Shown: positions 7,102-13,365, numbered from the stretch's first letter. The stretch is 13,365 nt of DNA from Alphaproteobacteria bacterium (GCA_030428025.1 JAUIBJ010000030.1:1-13365), one strand, 5' to 3'. Made by a program: numbers and translations. The notes: generated from the sequence alone by a model not told the origin.

Positions 7102-7107
7102 AGCCTA
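7102..7107 (-). promoter_or_regulatory. Possible -10 box giving a leaderless GST transcript
   Basis: On the minus strand GCTAGGCT lies just before the GST start, and TAGGCT ends seven bases before the ATG. If it is a -10 box, transcription would begin at or next to the start codon, which would explain the absence of a ribosome-binding site. The best upstream TTGACG (minus strand 7138-7133) is too far away (25 bases) for a normal -35, so the call is weak. Confidence 0.25.
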
Positions 7108-7154
7108 GCGCCAGCCCGGGCCACAAGGGAAACGTCAAATTGTGCGCCATGCCA

Positions 7155-7727
7155 TCACGGGCAGTGATTGATCGCCGCAGCATGCCAGCGCCCCTCGCGC
7201 CTGTGCAGTTCGGTCACCGACAGGTTGTCGATCTTCTGGCCGAACGCCTCGTAGGCGGACACGTCCAGCGCCCGCTGCACCTGGGTCAGGATCACGCCCA
7301 GATGCGCCACGGCGATCAGGTCGCGCCCCGGATTGGCCCGCAGCAGCCGCTCGATCGCACGGTCCACCCGGACCTTCACCTCGTTCCAGGTCTCGCCGCC
7401 CGGGGCGCGCACGTCGCCCGGCCGTTCCCAGAAGGCCATCTGGTGGTCGAGGTCGTCGCCCTCGCCGAAATCCCGCATTTCCCACTCGCCGAAATGGATC
7501 TCCCGCAGGTCGCGTTCCGCGCCCAGCCGCTGCCGCGCCCCGCCGATGGCATCCGCCGTCTGCACCGCGCGGCGCAGGTCGGAGGAAACAAGAAGCGCCT
7601 CGTCCGGCAGATGCCGGTCGAGACGGGCAATCCGGGCCGTATCGCTCAGATCCGCCGGCAGGTCGGACCAGCCGACAATCGTCTTCGCATGGGTCGGGCC
7701 GTGACGGACCCAGAAGACGCGGCTCAC
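7155..7727 (-). CDS. Histidine phosphatase family protein, possible alpha-ribazole phosphatase
   Basis: The 190-residue protein belongs to the phosphoglycerate-mutase-like branch of the histidine phosphatase superfamily. The catalytic motif VRHGPT is at 7-12 (Arg8, His9), the second arginine is in SSDLRRAVQTA (Arg53), the acid residue is in REIHFGEWE (Glu76), and the second histidine is in VAHLGVIL (His142, where HGG is commoner). GGETWNEV (110-117) completes the pattern. The family removes phosphate from small molecules through a phosphohistidine. The gene overlaps cobU by four bases (ATGA), and the CobC branch dephosphorylates alpha-ribazole phosphate during cobalamin nucleotide-loop assembly, so that role is plausible. 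The sequence alone does not separate CobC from generic phosphatases, so no symbol is given. Transcription continues from cobU; the distance to the GST gene is 60 bases. Confidence 0.87.
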   Translation of the reverse strand: MSRVFWVRHGPTHAKTIVGWSDLPADLSDTARIARLDRHLPDEALLVSSDLRRAVQTADAIGGARQRLGAERDLREIHFGEWEMRDFGEGDDLDHQMAFWERPGDVRAPGGETWNEVKVRVDRAIERLLRANPGRDLIAVAHLGVILTQVQRALDVSAYEAFGQKIDNLSVTELHRREGRWHAAAINHCP

Positions 7728-8245
7728 GGCAACTCGCCCTTCAGCACCTGCGGCAGGCCGGCCACGACGTTGACCACCAGCCCCGCCTTGGCCGCCAGTT
7801 TCTGGTTCAGCCGCCCCTGCTCTTCCCGGAACCGGCGGGCGAGCGCGTTTTCAGGCACCACCGACAACCCCACCTCGTTCGACACGATCACCACCGGCGC
7901 GGCGCAAAGGGCAAGCCCCGCCATCAGCCCCGCCTCGGCTTCGGTCAGATCGGTCTCGGCCAGAAGGTGATTTGACAGCCACATCGTGGCGCAATCGAGC
8001 AGGACCGCGTTGTCGCCGCTGATCCCCGCCAGCGTGCGGCCGACGTCGAACGGTTCCTCGATCGTGCGCCAGCCCTCACCACGCAGTTTCCGGTGGCGTA
8101 TGACCTTCTCGCGCATCTCGTCATCATGCGCCCGGGCGGTCGCGAAATAGACCAGGCCGCGGCCCGTGCGGCGCACCAGAGCCTCGGCAAAGGCCGACTT
8201 TCCCGACGCCGCCCCGCCTAAAATCAAACTTAGAGAGGGAACCAT
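7724..8245 (-). CDS. cobU: Bifunctional adenosylcobinamide kinase / adenosylcobinamide-phosphate guanylyltransferase
   Basis: From the ATG at 8245 the product has 173 residues, the normal CobU/CobP length. It phosphorylates adenosylcobinamide and then transfers GMP to give adenosylcobinamide-GDP, the activated intermediate before lower-ligand attachment in vitamin B12 synthesis or salvage. The P-loop is GGAASGKS (10-17). FATARAHDDEMREKVIRHRK (34-53) contains His51, in the region of the histidine guanylylated in Salmonella CobU. WRTIEEP (59-65), LLDCATMWLSNHLL (82-95) and IVSNEVGLSVVPENALARRF (120-139) are family motifs. The start was moved 16 codons inside the open frame because MVPSLSLILGG places the P-loop correctly and AAGGA lies about nine bases upstream. 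The gene is also called cobP in alphaproteobacteria. No other cob gene is visible here, and no cobalamin riboswitch was recognised upstream. Confidence 0.95.
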   Translation of the reverse strand: MVPSLSLILGGAASGKSAFAEALVRRTGRGLVYFATARAHDDEMREKVIRHRKLRGEGWRTIEEPFDVGRTLAGISGDNAVLLDCATMWLSNHLLAETDLTEAEAGLMAGLALCAAPVVIVSNEVGLSVVPENALARRFREEQGRLNQKLAAKAGLVVNVVAGLPQVLKGELP

Positions 8246-8263
8246 TTCCGCCGTCCTTGATTG

Positions 8264-8293
8264 TGATCCATAGAGACCCTGTGTCCGTAGCAT
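8264..8293 (+). promoter_or_regulatory. Candidate ECF (RpoE/ChrR-type) promoter of rpoH
   Basis: TGATCC at 8264-8269 is followed after 18 bases by TAGCAT at 8288-8293. TGATCC is, as I recall it, the -35 motif of the Rhodobacter sphaeroides RpoE (ECF11) regulon, and in that species RpoE is known to activate rpoHII during singlet-oxygen stress. Transcription would start near 8300, leaving a leader of about 50 bases. The -35 match is good; the -10 match is looser. Confidence 0.55.
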
Positions 8294-8350
8294 CGGGTAT
8301 CAGTCGAAAAAAGTGCAGATCGTGCCGGTCTGCCAGCCAGGGGGAAAGAT

Positions 8351-9229
8351 ATGCCGCTTGACGCAGACCGACCCACCGAAATGTCACGGGCCGCGATGAA
8401 AGCCGAGCTTCTGGATGCCGAAACCGAGCTCGCCCTTGCCTATGCCTGGCGCGACGAGCGCGACGTCGCCGCCCTTCACCGACTGATCACCGCGTATATG
8501 AGGCTCGCCATCTCGATGGCGTCGAAATACAAGCGCTACGGCGCCTCTATGAACGATCTCATCCAGGAGGCCGGGCTGGGATTGATGAAGGCGGCTGACA
8601 AGTTCGACCCCGACCGCGGCGTGCGCTTTTCCACCTATGCCGTGTGGTGGATCAAGGCGTCGATCCAGGATTACGTGATGCGTAACTGGTCGATGGTGCG
8701 CACCGGCTCGACCAGCAACCAGAAATCACTGTTCTTCAACATGCGCCGGGTGCAGGCCCGCATCGAACGCGAGGCCATGGCCCGCGGCGAGGAGCTGGAC
8801 GGACACCAGTTGCGCGAGATGATCGCCCATGAGGTGGGCGTCCCGCTCAGGGATGTGGAGATGATGGAGGGGCGGCTTTCGGGCACGGATTTTTCGCTCA
8901 ACGCCACCCAGACGACCGAGGAAGACGGCCGCGAATGGATCGACACGATCGAGGATGATGGCGCCCGCGGCGACGAATTGGTCGAACAGGATCACGACCG
9001 AAGCGCACTGCGCCTCTGGCTCGGCGATGCGATGGCCAGCCTCAACACCCGCGAACGGTTCATCGTGCGCGAACGCAAGCTGCGCGAGGATCCCCGCACG
9101 CTCGAAAGCCTCGGCGAAGAGCTGAACCTGAGCAAGGAGCGCGTGCGGCAGCTCGAGGCCGCAGCCTTCGTGAAGATGCGCAAGCATCTTGAACGTCACG
9201 GGTCGGAGGTGCAGAACCTGCTTTCATGA
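8351..9229 (+). CDS. rpoH: RNA polymerase heat-shock sigma factor, RpoHII type (sigma-32 family)
   Basis: This 292-residue sigma-70-family protein contains region 2 at about 45-115, with MNDLIQEAGLGLMKAADKFD and the -10 recognition part FSTYAVWWIKASIQDYVMRN. The RpoH box, NQKSLFFNMRR (123-133), marks sigma-32 members, and region 4 has a helix-turn-helix at about 251-275 (LESLGEELNLSKERVRQLEA). The N-terminus SRAAMKAELLDAETELALAYAWRDERD resembles RpoHII of Rhodobacter more than the RpoHI paralogue; this is from memory of the family. RpoHII directs genes for oxidative and singlet-oxygen stress repair, overlapping the heat-shock regulon of RpoHI. The ATG at 8351 follows AGGGGGAAAG. The gene is divergent from cobU, with 105 bases between the starts, and its stop overlaps the next gene. 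The paralogue is not in this window. Confidence 0.95.
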   Translation: MPLDADRPTEMSRAAMKAELLDAETELALAYAWRDERDVAALHRLITAYMRLAISMASKYKRYGASMNDLIQEAGLGLMKAADKFDPDRGVRFSTYAVWWIKASIQDYVMRNWSMVRTGSTSNQKSLFFNMRRVQARIEREAMARGEELDGHQLREMIAHEVGVPLRDVEMMEGRLSGTDFSLNATQTTEEDGREWIDTIEDDGARGDELVEQDHDRSALRLWLGDAMASLNTRERFIVRERKLREDPRTLESLGEELNLSKERVRQLEAAAFVKMRKHLERHGSEVQNLLS

Positions 9230-9990
9230 AGGGACTGCCGTTTCTGTTTCTTGTCATGATGTCCTGTGCCGCCATGGCGCAGGACATTTCCGTCCTGGGC
9301 GAGGTGCATGACAATGCCGCCCATCACCGGGTGCAGGCCGAAAAGGTGGCCGAGATCGCGCCCCGCGCGCTGGTGTTCGAGATGCTGACGCCCGAACAGG
9401 CCGCGCGGATAACGCCCGAGGCCCGTGGCGACGCCGAAACGCTCGGTGCGCTGCTGGAGTGGGAGGAAAGCGGCTGGCCCGACTTTTCCATGTATTACCC
9501 GATCTTCGCGGCCGCGCCCGAGGCGCAGGTCCACGGAGCCGGCATAGATCGCGCAACGGCGCGGGCGGCGCTGGAAGAGGGGCTGGATGCGGTGATGGGG
9601 GCGGCGGCCGCGCGGTTCGGTCTCGACTCGCCGCTGCCAGAGGACGAACAGACGGCACGCGAGGCGCTGCAGATGGAGGCCCATTGCGACGCCCTGCCGG
9701 AAGAGATGCTGCCCGGCATGGTGCGCATCCAGCGGCTTCGCGACGCGATGCTGGCGCAGGCGGCGATGACAGCCTTTGAGGAGACGGGCGGGCCGGTGGT
9801 GGTGATCACCGGCAACGGCCACGCAAGGCGGGACTGGGGCATGCCGGCGCTTCTGGCCCGTGCTGCGCCGGAACTGTCGGTGCATGTGACCGGCCAGACC
9901 GAGGACGACATGCCGCTGCCGGGCCGGTTCGACTCGGTGCTCTCGGCCCCGCCGGCCGATCGGGACGATCCCTGCGCGGCCTTCCGATAA
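9226..9990 (+). CDS. ChaN-family (Tiki superfamily) exported haem-binding-like protein
   Basis: The 254-residue protein starts with a hydrophobic signal peptide (about 1-18) with a likely cleavage AMA/QD. A cysteine at 14 is not in a good lipobox, so a soluble periplasmic or weakly anchored product is favoured over a lipoprotein. LGEVHDNAAHH (24-34) and VVVITGNGHARRDWGMP (191-207) are the paired motifs of the ChaN/EreA-like fold. EAHCDALPEEMLPGMVRIQR (151-170) and LRDAMLA are characteristic of ChaN members, which bind haem in Campylobacter and are often linked to iron uptake. The ATG overlaps the rpoH stop by four bases, so it should be co-translated with the sigma factor. That link suggests a stress-related role, but this is inference. 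The reading frame ends 70 bases before the coaBC start. Confidence 0.85.
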   Translation: MKGLPFLFLVMMSCAAMAQDISVLGEVHDNAAHHRVQAEKVAEIAPRALVFEMLTPEQAARITPEARGDAETLGALLEWEESGWPDFSMYYPIFAAAPEAQVHGAGIDRATARAALEEGLDAVMGAAAARFGLDSPLPEDEQTAREALQMEAHCDALPEEMLPGMVRIQRLRDAMLAQAAMTAFEETGGPVVVITGNGHARRDWGMPALLARAAPELSVHVTGQTEDDMPLPGRFDSVLSAPPADRDDPCAAFR

Positions 9991-10006
9991 CACGCGGCGC
10001 GCGCCC

Positions 10007-10035
10007 TTGTGTCGCCCTGGGGCTGCCCCTACTGT
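10007..10035 (+). promoter_or_regulatory. Possible sigma-70-type promoter of coaBC
   Basis: TTGTGT (10007-10012) and TACTGT (10030-10035) are separated by 17 bases, each matching three of six consensus positions. Transcription would start near 10042, 19 bases before the chosen coaBC ATG, which argues against the longer reading frame starting inside this -35 box. The match is modest. Confidence 0.35.
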
Positions 10036-10060
10036 CGGGATGAGCAATGCGGGGGAGCGG

Positions 10061-11254
10061 ATGCTGTCTGGAAAACGCGTTCTTCTGGTCATCGGCGGCG
10101 GCATCGCTGCCTACAAGGCGCTGGAGTTGATCCGCCGCCTGCGCGAACGGGGCGCGTCGGTGACACCGGTGCTGACGCGGGCGGGCTCGGAGTTCGTCAC
10201 GCCGCTGTCGGTCTCGGCGCTTTCGGGGCAGAAGGTATTCCGCGACCTCTTCGATCTTACCGACGAGGCCGAGATGGGCCATATCGAGCTTTCCCGCAGC
10301 GCCGACCTGATCGTGATCGCCCCGGCGACGGCCGATCTGATGGCGAAGATGGCCGCCGGGCTAGCCGACGATCTGGCCTCCACCCTGCTTCTGGCGACCG
10401 ACACGGCCGTGCTGGCCGCCCCAGCAATGAACGTTCGGATGTGGGGCCACCCAGCGACAAGGCGCAATGTCGAAGCGCTGAAGAGTGACGGCATCCGCTT
10501 CGTCGGCCCGAACCAGGGCGACATGGCCTGCGGCGAATTCGGCCCCGGCCGGATGGCGGAACCCGCCGAGATCATCGCGGCGGCCGAGGCGATGCTGAGC
10601 CAGGGGCCGCTTGCGGGCCGCCGGGTGCTGGTCACCTCCGGGCCCACGCAGGAACCCATCGACCCGGTGCGCTATATCGCCAACCGCTCCTCTGGCGCGC
10701 AGGGCACGGCGATTGCCCGTGCGCTGGCGGGGCTCGGTGCAGAGGTGGTCTTTGTCACCGGCCCGGCCGATGTGGCCCCGCCCGAAGGGGTAGAGGTGGT
10801 GCGCGTGAACACGGCGTGCGAGATGCTGGAGGCGGTGCAGTCCGTACTGCCGGCCGATGCCGCAATCTTCGCCGCGGCAGTGGCCGACTGGCGGGTCAAA
10901 AGCGCCTCGGACAGCAAGCTGAAAAAGAAGCCCGGCGCACTGCCCGCGCTGGAGTTCGAGGAAAACCCGGACATCCTCGCCACCGTCAGTGGCATGGGAC
11001 AGGAGCGGCCCGTCCTCGTGGTGGGATTTGCCGCCGAAACCGACGACGTGATCGGCAACGCCACGGCCAAGCGCGCCCGCAAGGGCTGCGACTGGATTCT
11101 GGCCAATGACGTGAGCCCCGCCACCGGTATCATGGGCGGGCAGGAAAACGCCGTGACGCTGATCACTGCAGACGGTGCCGAGGACTGGCCGCGCATGTCC
11201 AAGCGCGAGGTCGCCGAGCGGCTCGCGCAGCGGATTGCCGGGGCGTTGGCGTGA
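10061..11254 (+). CDS. coaBC: Bifunctional phosphopantothenoylcysteine decarboxylase / phosphopantothenate-cysteine ligase
   Basis: The 397-residue protein makes 4'-phosphopantetheine in coenzyme A synthesis. The CoaC flavoprotein half (about 1-180) has GGGIAAYKALELIRRL (12-27), the catalytic His74 in EMGHIELSRSAD, PAMNVRMW (121-128, Asn124) and the active cysteine in GDMACGEFGPGRM (Cys157). The CoaB half (about 185-397) has VTSGPTQEPIDPVRYIANRS followed by SGAQG (Asn208) and the lysines of KLKKKPG (287-292), plus VGFAAET (321-327). These positions are within one residue of the Escherichia coli enzyme, which supports the ATG at 10061, preceded by GGGGGAG. An ATG at 10040 is also in frame but has a poor ribosome site, and the TTG at 10007 falls in a possible -35 box. 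It stands 70 bases downstream of the ChaN gene and is followed by dut. Confidence 0.96.
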   Translation: MLSGKRVLLVIGGGIAAYKALELIRRLRERGASVTPVLTRAGSEFVTPLSVSALSGQKVFRDLFDLTDEAEMGHIELSRSADLIVIAPATADLMAKMAAGLADDLASTLLLATDTAVLAAPAMNVRMWGHPATRRNVEALKSDGIRFVGPNQGDMACGEFGPGRMAEPAEIIAAAEAMLSQGPLAGRRVLVTSGPTQEPIDPVRYIANRSSGAQGTAIARALAGLGAEVVFVTGPADVAPPEGVEVVRVNTACEMLEAVQSVLPADAAIFAAAVADWRVKSASDSKLKKKPGALPALEFEENPDILATVSGMGQERPVLVVGFAAETDDVIGNATAKRARKGCDWILANDVSPATGIMGGQENAVTLITADGAEDWPRMSKREVAERLAQRIAGALA

Positions 11255-11278
11255 CGCGCCGGACGCCCCCGGCGGCAA
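11235..11278 (+). other. GC-rich stem-loop spanning the coaBC stop codon
   Basis: TTGCCGGGGCGT (11235-11246) can pair with ACGCCCC and GGCAA of 11263-11278 around a four-base bulge (11270-11273), giving about 12 base pairs. The loop holds the coaBC stop (11252-11254) and a small GGCG/CGCC inner stem. No T-run follows, so this is not a classical intrinsic terminator; it may be an RNA processing or stability element between coaBC and dut. Confidence 0.4.
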
Positions 11279-11292
11279 GCCCGCGAACGGGC
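11279..11292 (+). other. Small intercistronic hairpin before dut
   Basis: GCCCG, loop CGAA, CGGGC forms a perfect five-pair hairpin directly after the larger stem-loop and 32 bases before the dut start. There is no T-run after it. High GC content makes chance hairpins common, so its role is uncertain. Confidence 0.3.
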
Positions 11293-11324
11293 GGAGCCCT
11301 GTTGCCAAGATGAAAGAGCGGGGC

Positions 11325-11780
11325 ATGGTCACTGTCAAGTTTGTCTGGGAGGACGGGGCCGACAGGTCTCTGGGTCTGCCGAGCTATGAAAGCGCGGGGG
11401 CGGCGGGGGCCGACCTGCGGGCGAATTTTCCGGACCGCGACGGTGTGGAGCTTGGCCCGCGCGAACGCGCGCTGGTGCCTACGGGGCTGCGGTTGGCCAT
11501 CCCGGAAGGGTACGAGGCACAGATCCGGCCCCGTTCGGGGCTGGCGCTCAAACACGGGATCACCCTGCCCAACAGCCCCGGCACCATTGACAGCGATTAT
11601 CGCGGGCCACTCGGTGTGATCGTCATGAACGCCGGGACGGAAAGGTTTCGCATCGCCCACGGCATGCGGATTGCCCAGATCGTTGTGGCTCCGGTTGTGC
11701 AAGCCGTCTTCGAGACAGCCGAAACGCTGGACGACACCGCAAGGGGCGCCGGCGGGTTCGGCTCGACGGGGGCCGGCTGA
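11325..11780 (+). CDS. dut: Deoxyuridine 5'-triphosphate nucleotidohydrolase (dUTPase)
   Basis: The 151-residue protein hydrolyses dUTP to dUMP and pyrophosphate, keeping uracil out of DNA and feeding thymidylate synthesis. All five motifs of the trimeric dUTPase are present in order: AGAAGADLRA (24-33), RPRSGLA (68-74), NSPGTIDSDYRG (83-94, catalytic Asp89 and the substrate-contacting Tyr92), RIAQIVV (115-121) and the flexible RGAGGFGSTG tail (140-149). Length is normal. The start at 11325 gives the usual N-terminus MVTVKFVWEDG; an in-frame ATG at 11310 would add five residues, and neither has a strong Shine-Dalgarno sequence. The frame stays open back to 11175, but that part overlaps coaBC and is not family-like. 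The stop overlaps the ATG of the next gene by one base (TGATG). Confidence 0.96.
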   Translation: MVTVKFVWEDGADRSLGLPSYESAGAAGADLRANFPDRDGVELGPRERALVPTGLRLAIPEGYEAQIRPRSGLALKHGITLPNSPGTIDSDYRGPLGVIVMNAGTERFRIAHGMRIAQIVVAPVVQAVFETAETLDDTARGAGGFGSTGAG

Positions 11781-12823
11781 TGCTGGCGGTTCTTGCTCTG
11801 GTGGCAGCGCTCTGGGGTCTGGGGGCGCTGCTGGGCACCCCGCACCGGCTGCGCTGGGGCATGATCGCGGTGCTGTGGGCCGGGGTGGTGCTGCTGCATC
11901 TCATTCTGCCCGCGGGCCATGCGCTGCGCCAGGCCACCGGCGATAGCGCGGCGCTTTGGCTGCTCCTTGGCGGAGCCGTGGCCCTGATCCTGGCCTACCG
12001 CGAGGGGCTGCGTCGTCTGCGCCAGCGCGCGCAAACGGGGGCCGAGGCGCCGCGCAAGGGGCTCTTCAGCGAGGCCGAACTCGATCGCTACGCCCGCCAT
12101 ATCGTCCTGCGCGAGATCGGCGGGCCGGGGCAGAAGGCGCTGAAGGAGGCGCGGGTGCTGGTGATCGGCGCGGGGGGCCTCGGCTCTCCGGCGCTGCTCT
12201 ATCTGGCCGCCGGCGGGGTGGGCACAATCGGGGTGATTGATGGTGACGTGGTGGAAAATTCCAACCTTCAGCGGCAGGTGCTGCACCGCGATGCCGATAT
12301 CGGCCGGCCCAAGGTGCAGTCGGCGGCCGACGCGATGACGGCGCAGAACCCGAACGTGACCGTCCGCCCCTATCACCGCCGCCTGACCCCCGAGATCGCA
12401 GAGACGCTCTTTGCCGAGTATGATCTGATCCTCGACGGCACCGACAATTTCGAAACCCGCTACCTGTCGAACGCCACCGCCCATGCCGGCGGAAAGCCAC
12501 TCATTTCGGGCGCGCTGGCGCAATGGGAGGGGCAGCTAACGGTCTTCGACACGGCCAAAGGCACGCCCTGTTACCAGTGCATCTTCCCCGAGGCCCCGGC
12601 GCCGGGGCTCGCGCCCAGCTGTGCCGAGGCGGGCGTTCTCGGGCCGCTGCCGGGGGTTCTTGGTGCCATGATGGCGGCGGAGGCGATCAAGGTTCTGACC
12701 GGCGCGGGCGTTCCCCTTCGCGGCGAAATGCTGATCCATGACGCGCTTTACGGCGAGACCCGCAAGATCGGCCTCACGCGCCGCGCGGATTGCCCGGTCT
12801 GCGGCGTGGGGCAGGCGGACTAG
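11780..12823 (+). CDS. moeB: MoeB/ThiF-type adenylyltransferase with N-terminal membrane domain
   Basis: Residues about 96-347 match the E1-like adenylyltransferases MoeB and ThiF end to end. They include LDRYARHIVLREIGGPGQ, the ATP loop GAGGLGSP (130-137), DGDVVENSNLQRQVLH (154-169) with the arginine finger, DGTDNFETRYLSN (219-231), and PSCAEAGVLGPLPGVLG (279-295). Zinc cysteines CYQC (264-267) and CPVC (338-341) are intact; no rhodanese domain follows. These enzymes adenylate the C-terminal glycine of MoaD or ThiS for sulfur transfer in molybdopterin or thiamine synthesis. The first 75 residues form three hydrophobic segments (about 1-20, 26-44, 55-73), absent from E. coli MoeB, which would tether the enzyme to the inner membrane. 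It overlaps dut by one base, and no MoaD, MoaE or ThiS gene is nearby, so the partner protein is uncertain. Confidence 0.85.
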   Translation: MLAVLALVAALWGLGALLGTPHRLRWGMIAVLWAGVVLLHLILPAGHALRQATGDSAALWLLLGGAVALILAYREGLRRLRQRAQTGAEAPRKGLFSEAELDRYARHIVLREIGGPGQKALKEARVLVIGAGGLGSPALLYLAAGGVGTIGVIDGDVVENSNLQRQVLHRDADIGRPKVQSAADAMTAQNPNVTVRPYHRRLTPEIAETLFAEYDLILDGTDNFETRYLSNATAHAGGKPLISGALAQWEGQLTVFDTAKGTPCYQCIFPEAPAPGLAPSCAEAGVLGPLPGVLGAMMAAEAIKVLTGAGVPLRGEMLIHDALYGETRKIGLTRRADCPVCGVGQAD

Positions 12824-12832
12824 CCCGGCACA

Positions 12833-12846
12833 GGCGGCCTGCCGCC
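12833..12846 (+). terminator. Weak hairpin after the MoeB-like gene
   Basis: GGCGG, loop CCTG, CCGCC forms a five-pair GC hairpin nine bases after the stop codon. Only a short TTT follows several bases later, so it is a poor intrinsic terminator and is listed only because it is the sole candidate at the end of this gene block. Confidence 0.25.
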
Positions 12847-12904
12847 CGCGTCCTTTCATCCGCGGCCGAAGGTGCTAGGTAGAACACGATGAGGAGAGCC
12901 TGAC

Positions 12905-13365
12905 ATGACCAACCCGCTGCTCGAAGAGTGGACCACGCCCTATGAAATCGCGCCCTTCGACCGGATCGAAGACGAGGATTTCGCCCCCGCCTTCGACGCG
13001 GCGATGCAGGAGGCGCGCGGCAATATCGCCGCCATCGCCGAGAATCCCGACCCGCCCAGCTTCGCCAATACGATCGCGGCGCTGGAAGTGGCGGACCGGC
13101 GGCTCGACCGGGTGCTGGGGGTGTTCTTTTCGGTTGCCGGGGCCGACAGCAACATGCGCCGACAGGCGCTGCAGCGCGAATTCAGCCCGGCACTGGCCAA
13201 TCACGCCTCCGAGATCTACGGCAACAAGGCCCTGTTTGAGCGGATCGAGACGCTGTGGGAGGGCCGCGACACGCTGGGCCTGACCGAAGAGCAGGACCGC
13301 CTGCTGATGCTGACCCGCCGTGCTTTCCGCCGGCGCGGTGCGGCGCTGACCGGCGAGAAGGCCGC
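12905..13365 (+). CDS. M3-family metallopeptidase (oligopeptidase A / dipeptidyl carboxypeptidase type), N-terminal part
   Basis: From the ATG at 12905 the frame is open to the window edge (153 codons plus two bases). The start MTNPLLEEWTTPYEIAPFDR, then IEDEDFAPAFDAAMQEA, NPDPPSFANTIAALE (about 48-62), RLDRVLGVFFSVAGADSN and a later REFSPALANH are the typical helical N-terminus of M3 zinc peptidases such as oligopeptidase A or Dcp. These act in the cytoplasm or periplasm on short peptides; no signal peptide is seen, so a cytoplasmic location is likely. The zinc-binding HEXXH region lies about 300 residues further on and is outside the window, so activity cannot be checked. GAGGAG ends eight bases before the ATG. 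GGTGCTAGGTAGAAC about 20 bases upstream could hold a -10 box. The gene is separated from the MoeB-like gene by 81 bases, so it may have its own promoter. Confidence 0.88.
   Translation, partial: MTNPLLEEWTTPYEIAPFDRIEDEDFAPAFDAAMQEARGNIAAIAENPDPPSFANTIAALEVADRRLDRVLGVFFSVAGADSNMRRQALQREFSPALANHASEIYGNKALFERIETLWEGRDTLGLTEEQDRLLMLTRRAFRRRGAALTGEKA

Noticed and set aside
8246..8350. Cobalamin riboswitch upstream of cobU
   Set aside because: The space is too short for the full aptamer, and no B12-box-like sequence was seen on the minus strand.
9257..9285. Lipoprotein lipobox in the ChaN-like protein
   Set aside because: The cysteine at residue 14 is preceded by VMMS, which lacks the usual small and aliphatic residues, while AMA/QD is a good type I cleavage site.
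10361..11338. A 325-codon minus-strand frame opposite coaBC
   Set aside because: It is a complement of a fully motif-supported coaBC gene; the composition is typical of a shadow frame.

Overview
The window looks like chromosomal DNA of a Rhodobacteraceae/Paracoccaceae-type alphaproteobacterium (Roseobacter or Rhodobacter relative). The grounds are high GC, dense co-directional genes with 1- and 4-base overlaps, an RpoHII-type heat-shock sigma factor, and protein sequences that read like that family. This placement comes from recognising families, not from a database search. No rRNA, tRNA, CRISPR, insertion sequence or phage gene was seen. No gap between genes exceeds about 110 bases.

Region 1 (1-6214, minus strand) is one long probable operon read right to left from 6134. 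It holds a TTG-started XRE-cupin regulator, three consecutive GFA-fold zinc proteins, a two-domain dimethylglycine/sarcosine dehydrogenase-like flavoprotein (oxidase plus GcvT folate domain), a LysE-type exporter, an MDR quinone/alcohol dehydrogenase and the start of a PNPOx-like flavin protein that leaves the window at base 1. All junctions are overlaps or gaps of 12 bases or less. A duplicated inverted-repeat element (GTGAAA...TTTCAC, two copies 39 bases apart) sits just upstream and is the best candidate operator. A dehydrogenase of this family removes N-methyl groups as one-carbon units or formaldehyde, and GFA proteins are linked to glutathione-formaldehyde chemistry. The unit therefore reads as a regulated methylamine/N-methyl amino acid demethylation module with aldehyde handling and export. 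This is the most interesting part of the window.

Region 2 (6204-8245, minus strand) has a glutathione S-transferase with an unusual C-terminal three-cysteine extension, then a histidine phosphatase overlapping the adenosylcobinamide kinase/guanylyltransferase gene cobU (cobP). The last two suggest a cobalamin nucleotide-loop pair.

Region 3 (8246-9990, plus strand) is divergent. An RpoHII-type sigma-32 gene lies behind a sequence resembling an ECF (RpoE/ChrR) promoter, and it overlaps a secreted ChaN-family haem-binding-like protein gene by four bases.

Region 4 (9991-12823, plus strand) is a housekeeping block: coaBC (coenzyme A synthesis), dut (dUTPase), and a MoeB/ThiF-type adenylyltransferase with an added N-terminal membrane domain. 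A GC-rich stem-loop spans the coaBC stop. Region 5 (12905 to the right edge) is the start of an M3-family metallopeptidase, cut before its zinc site.
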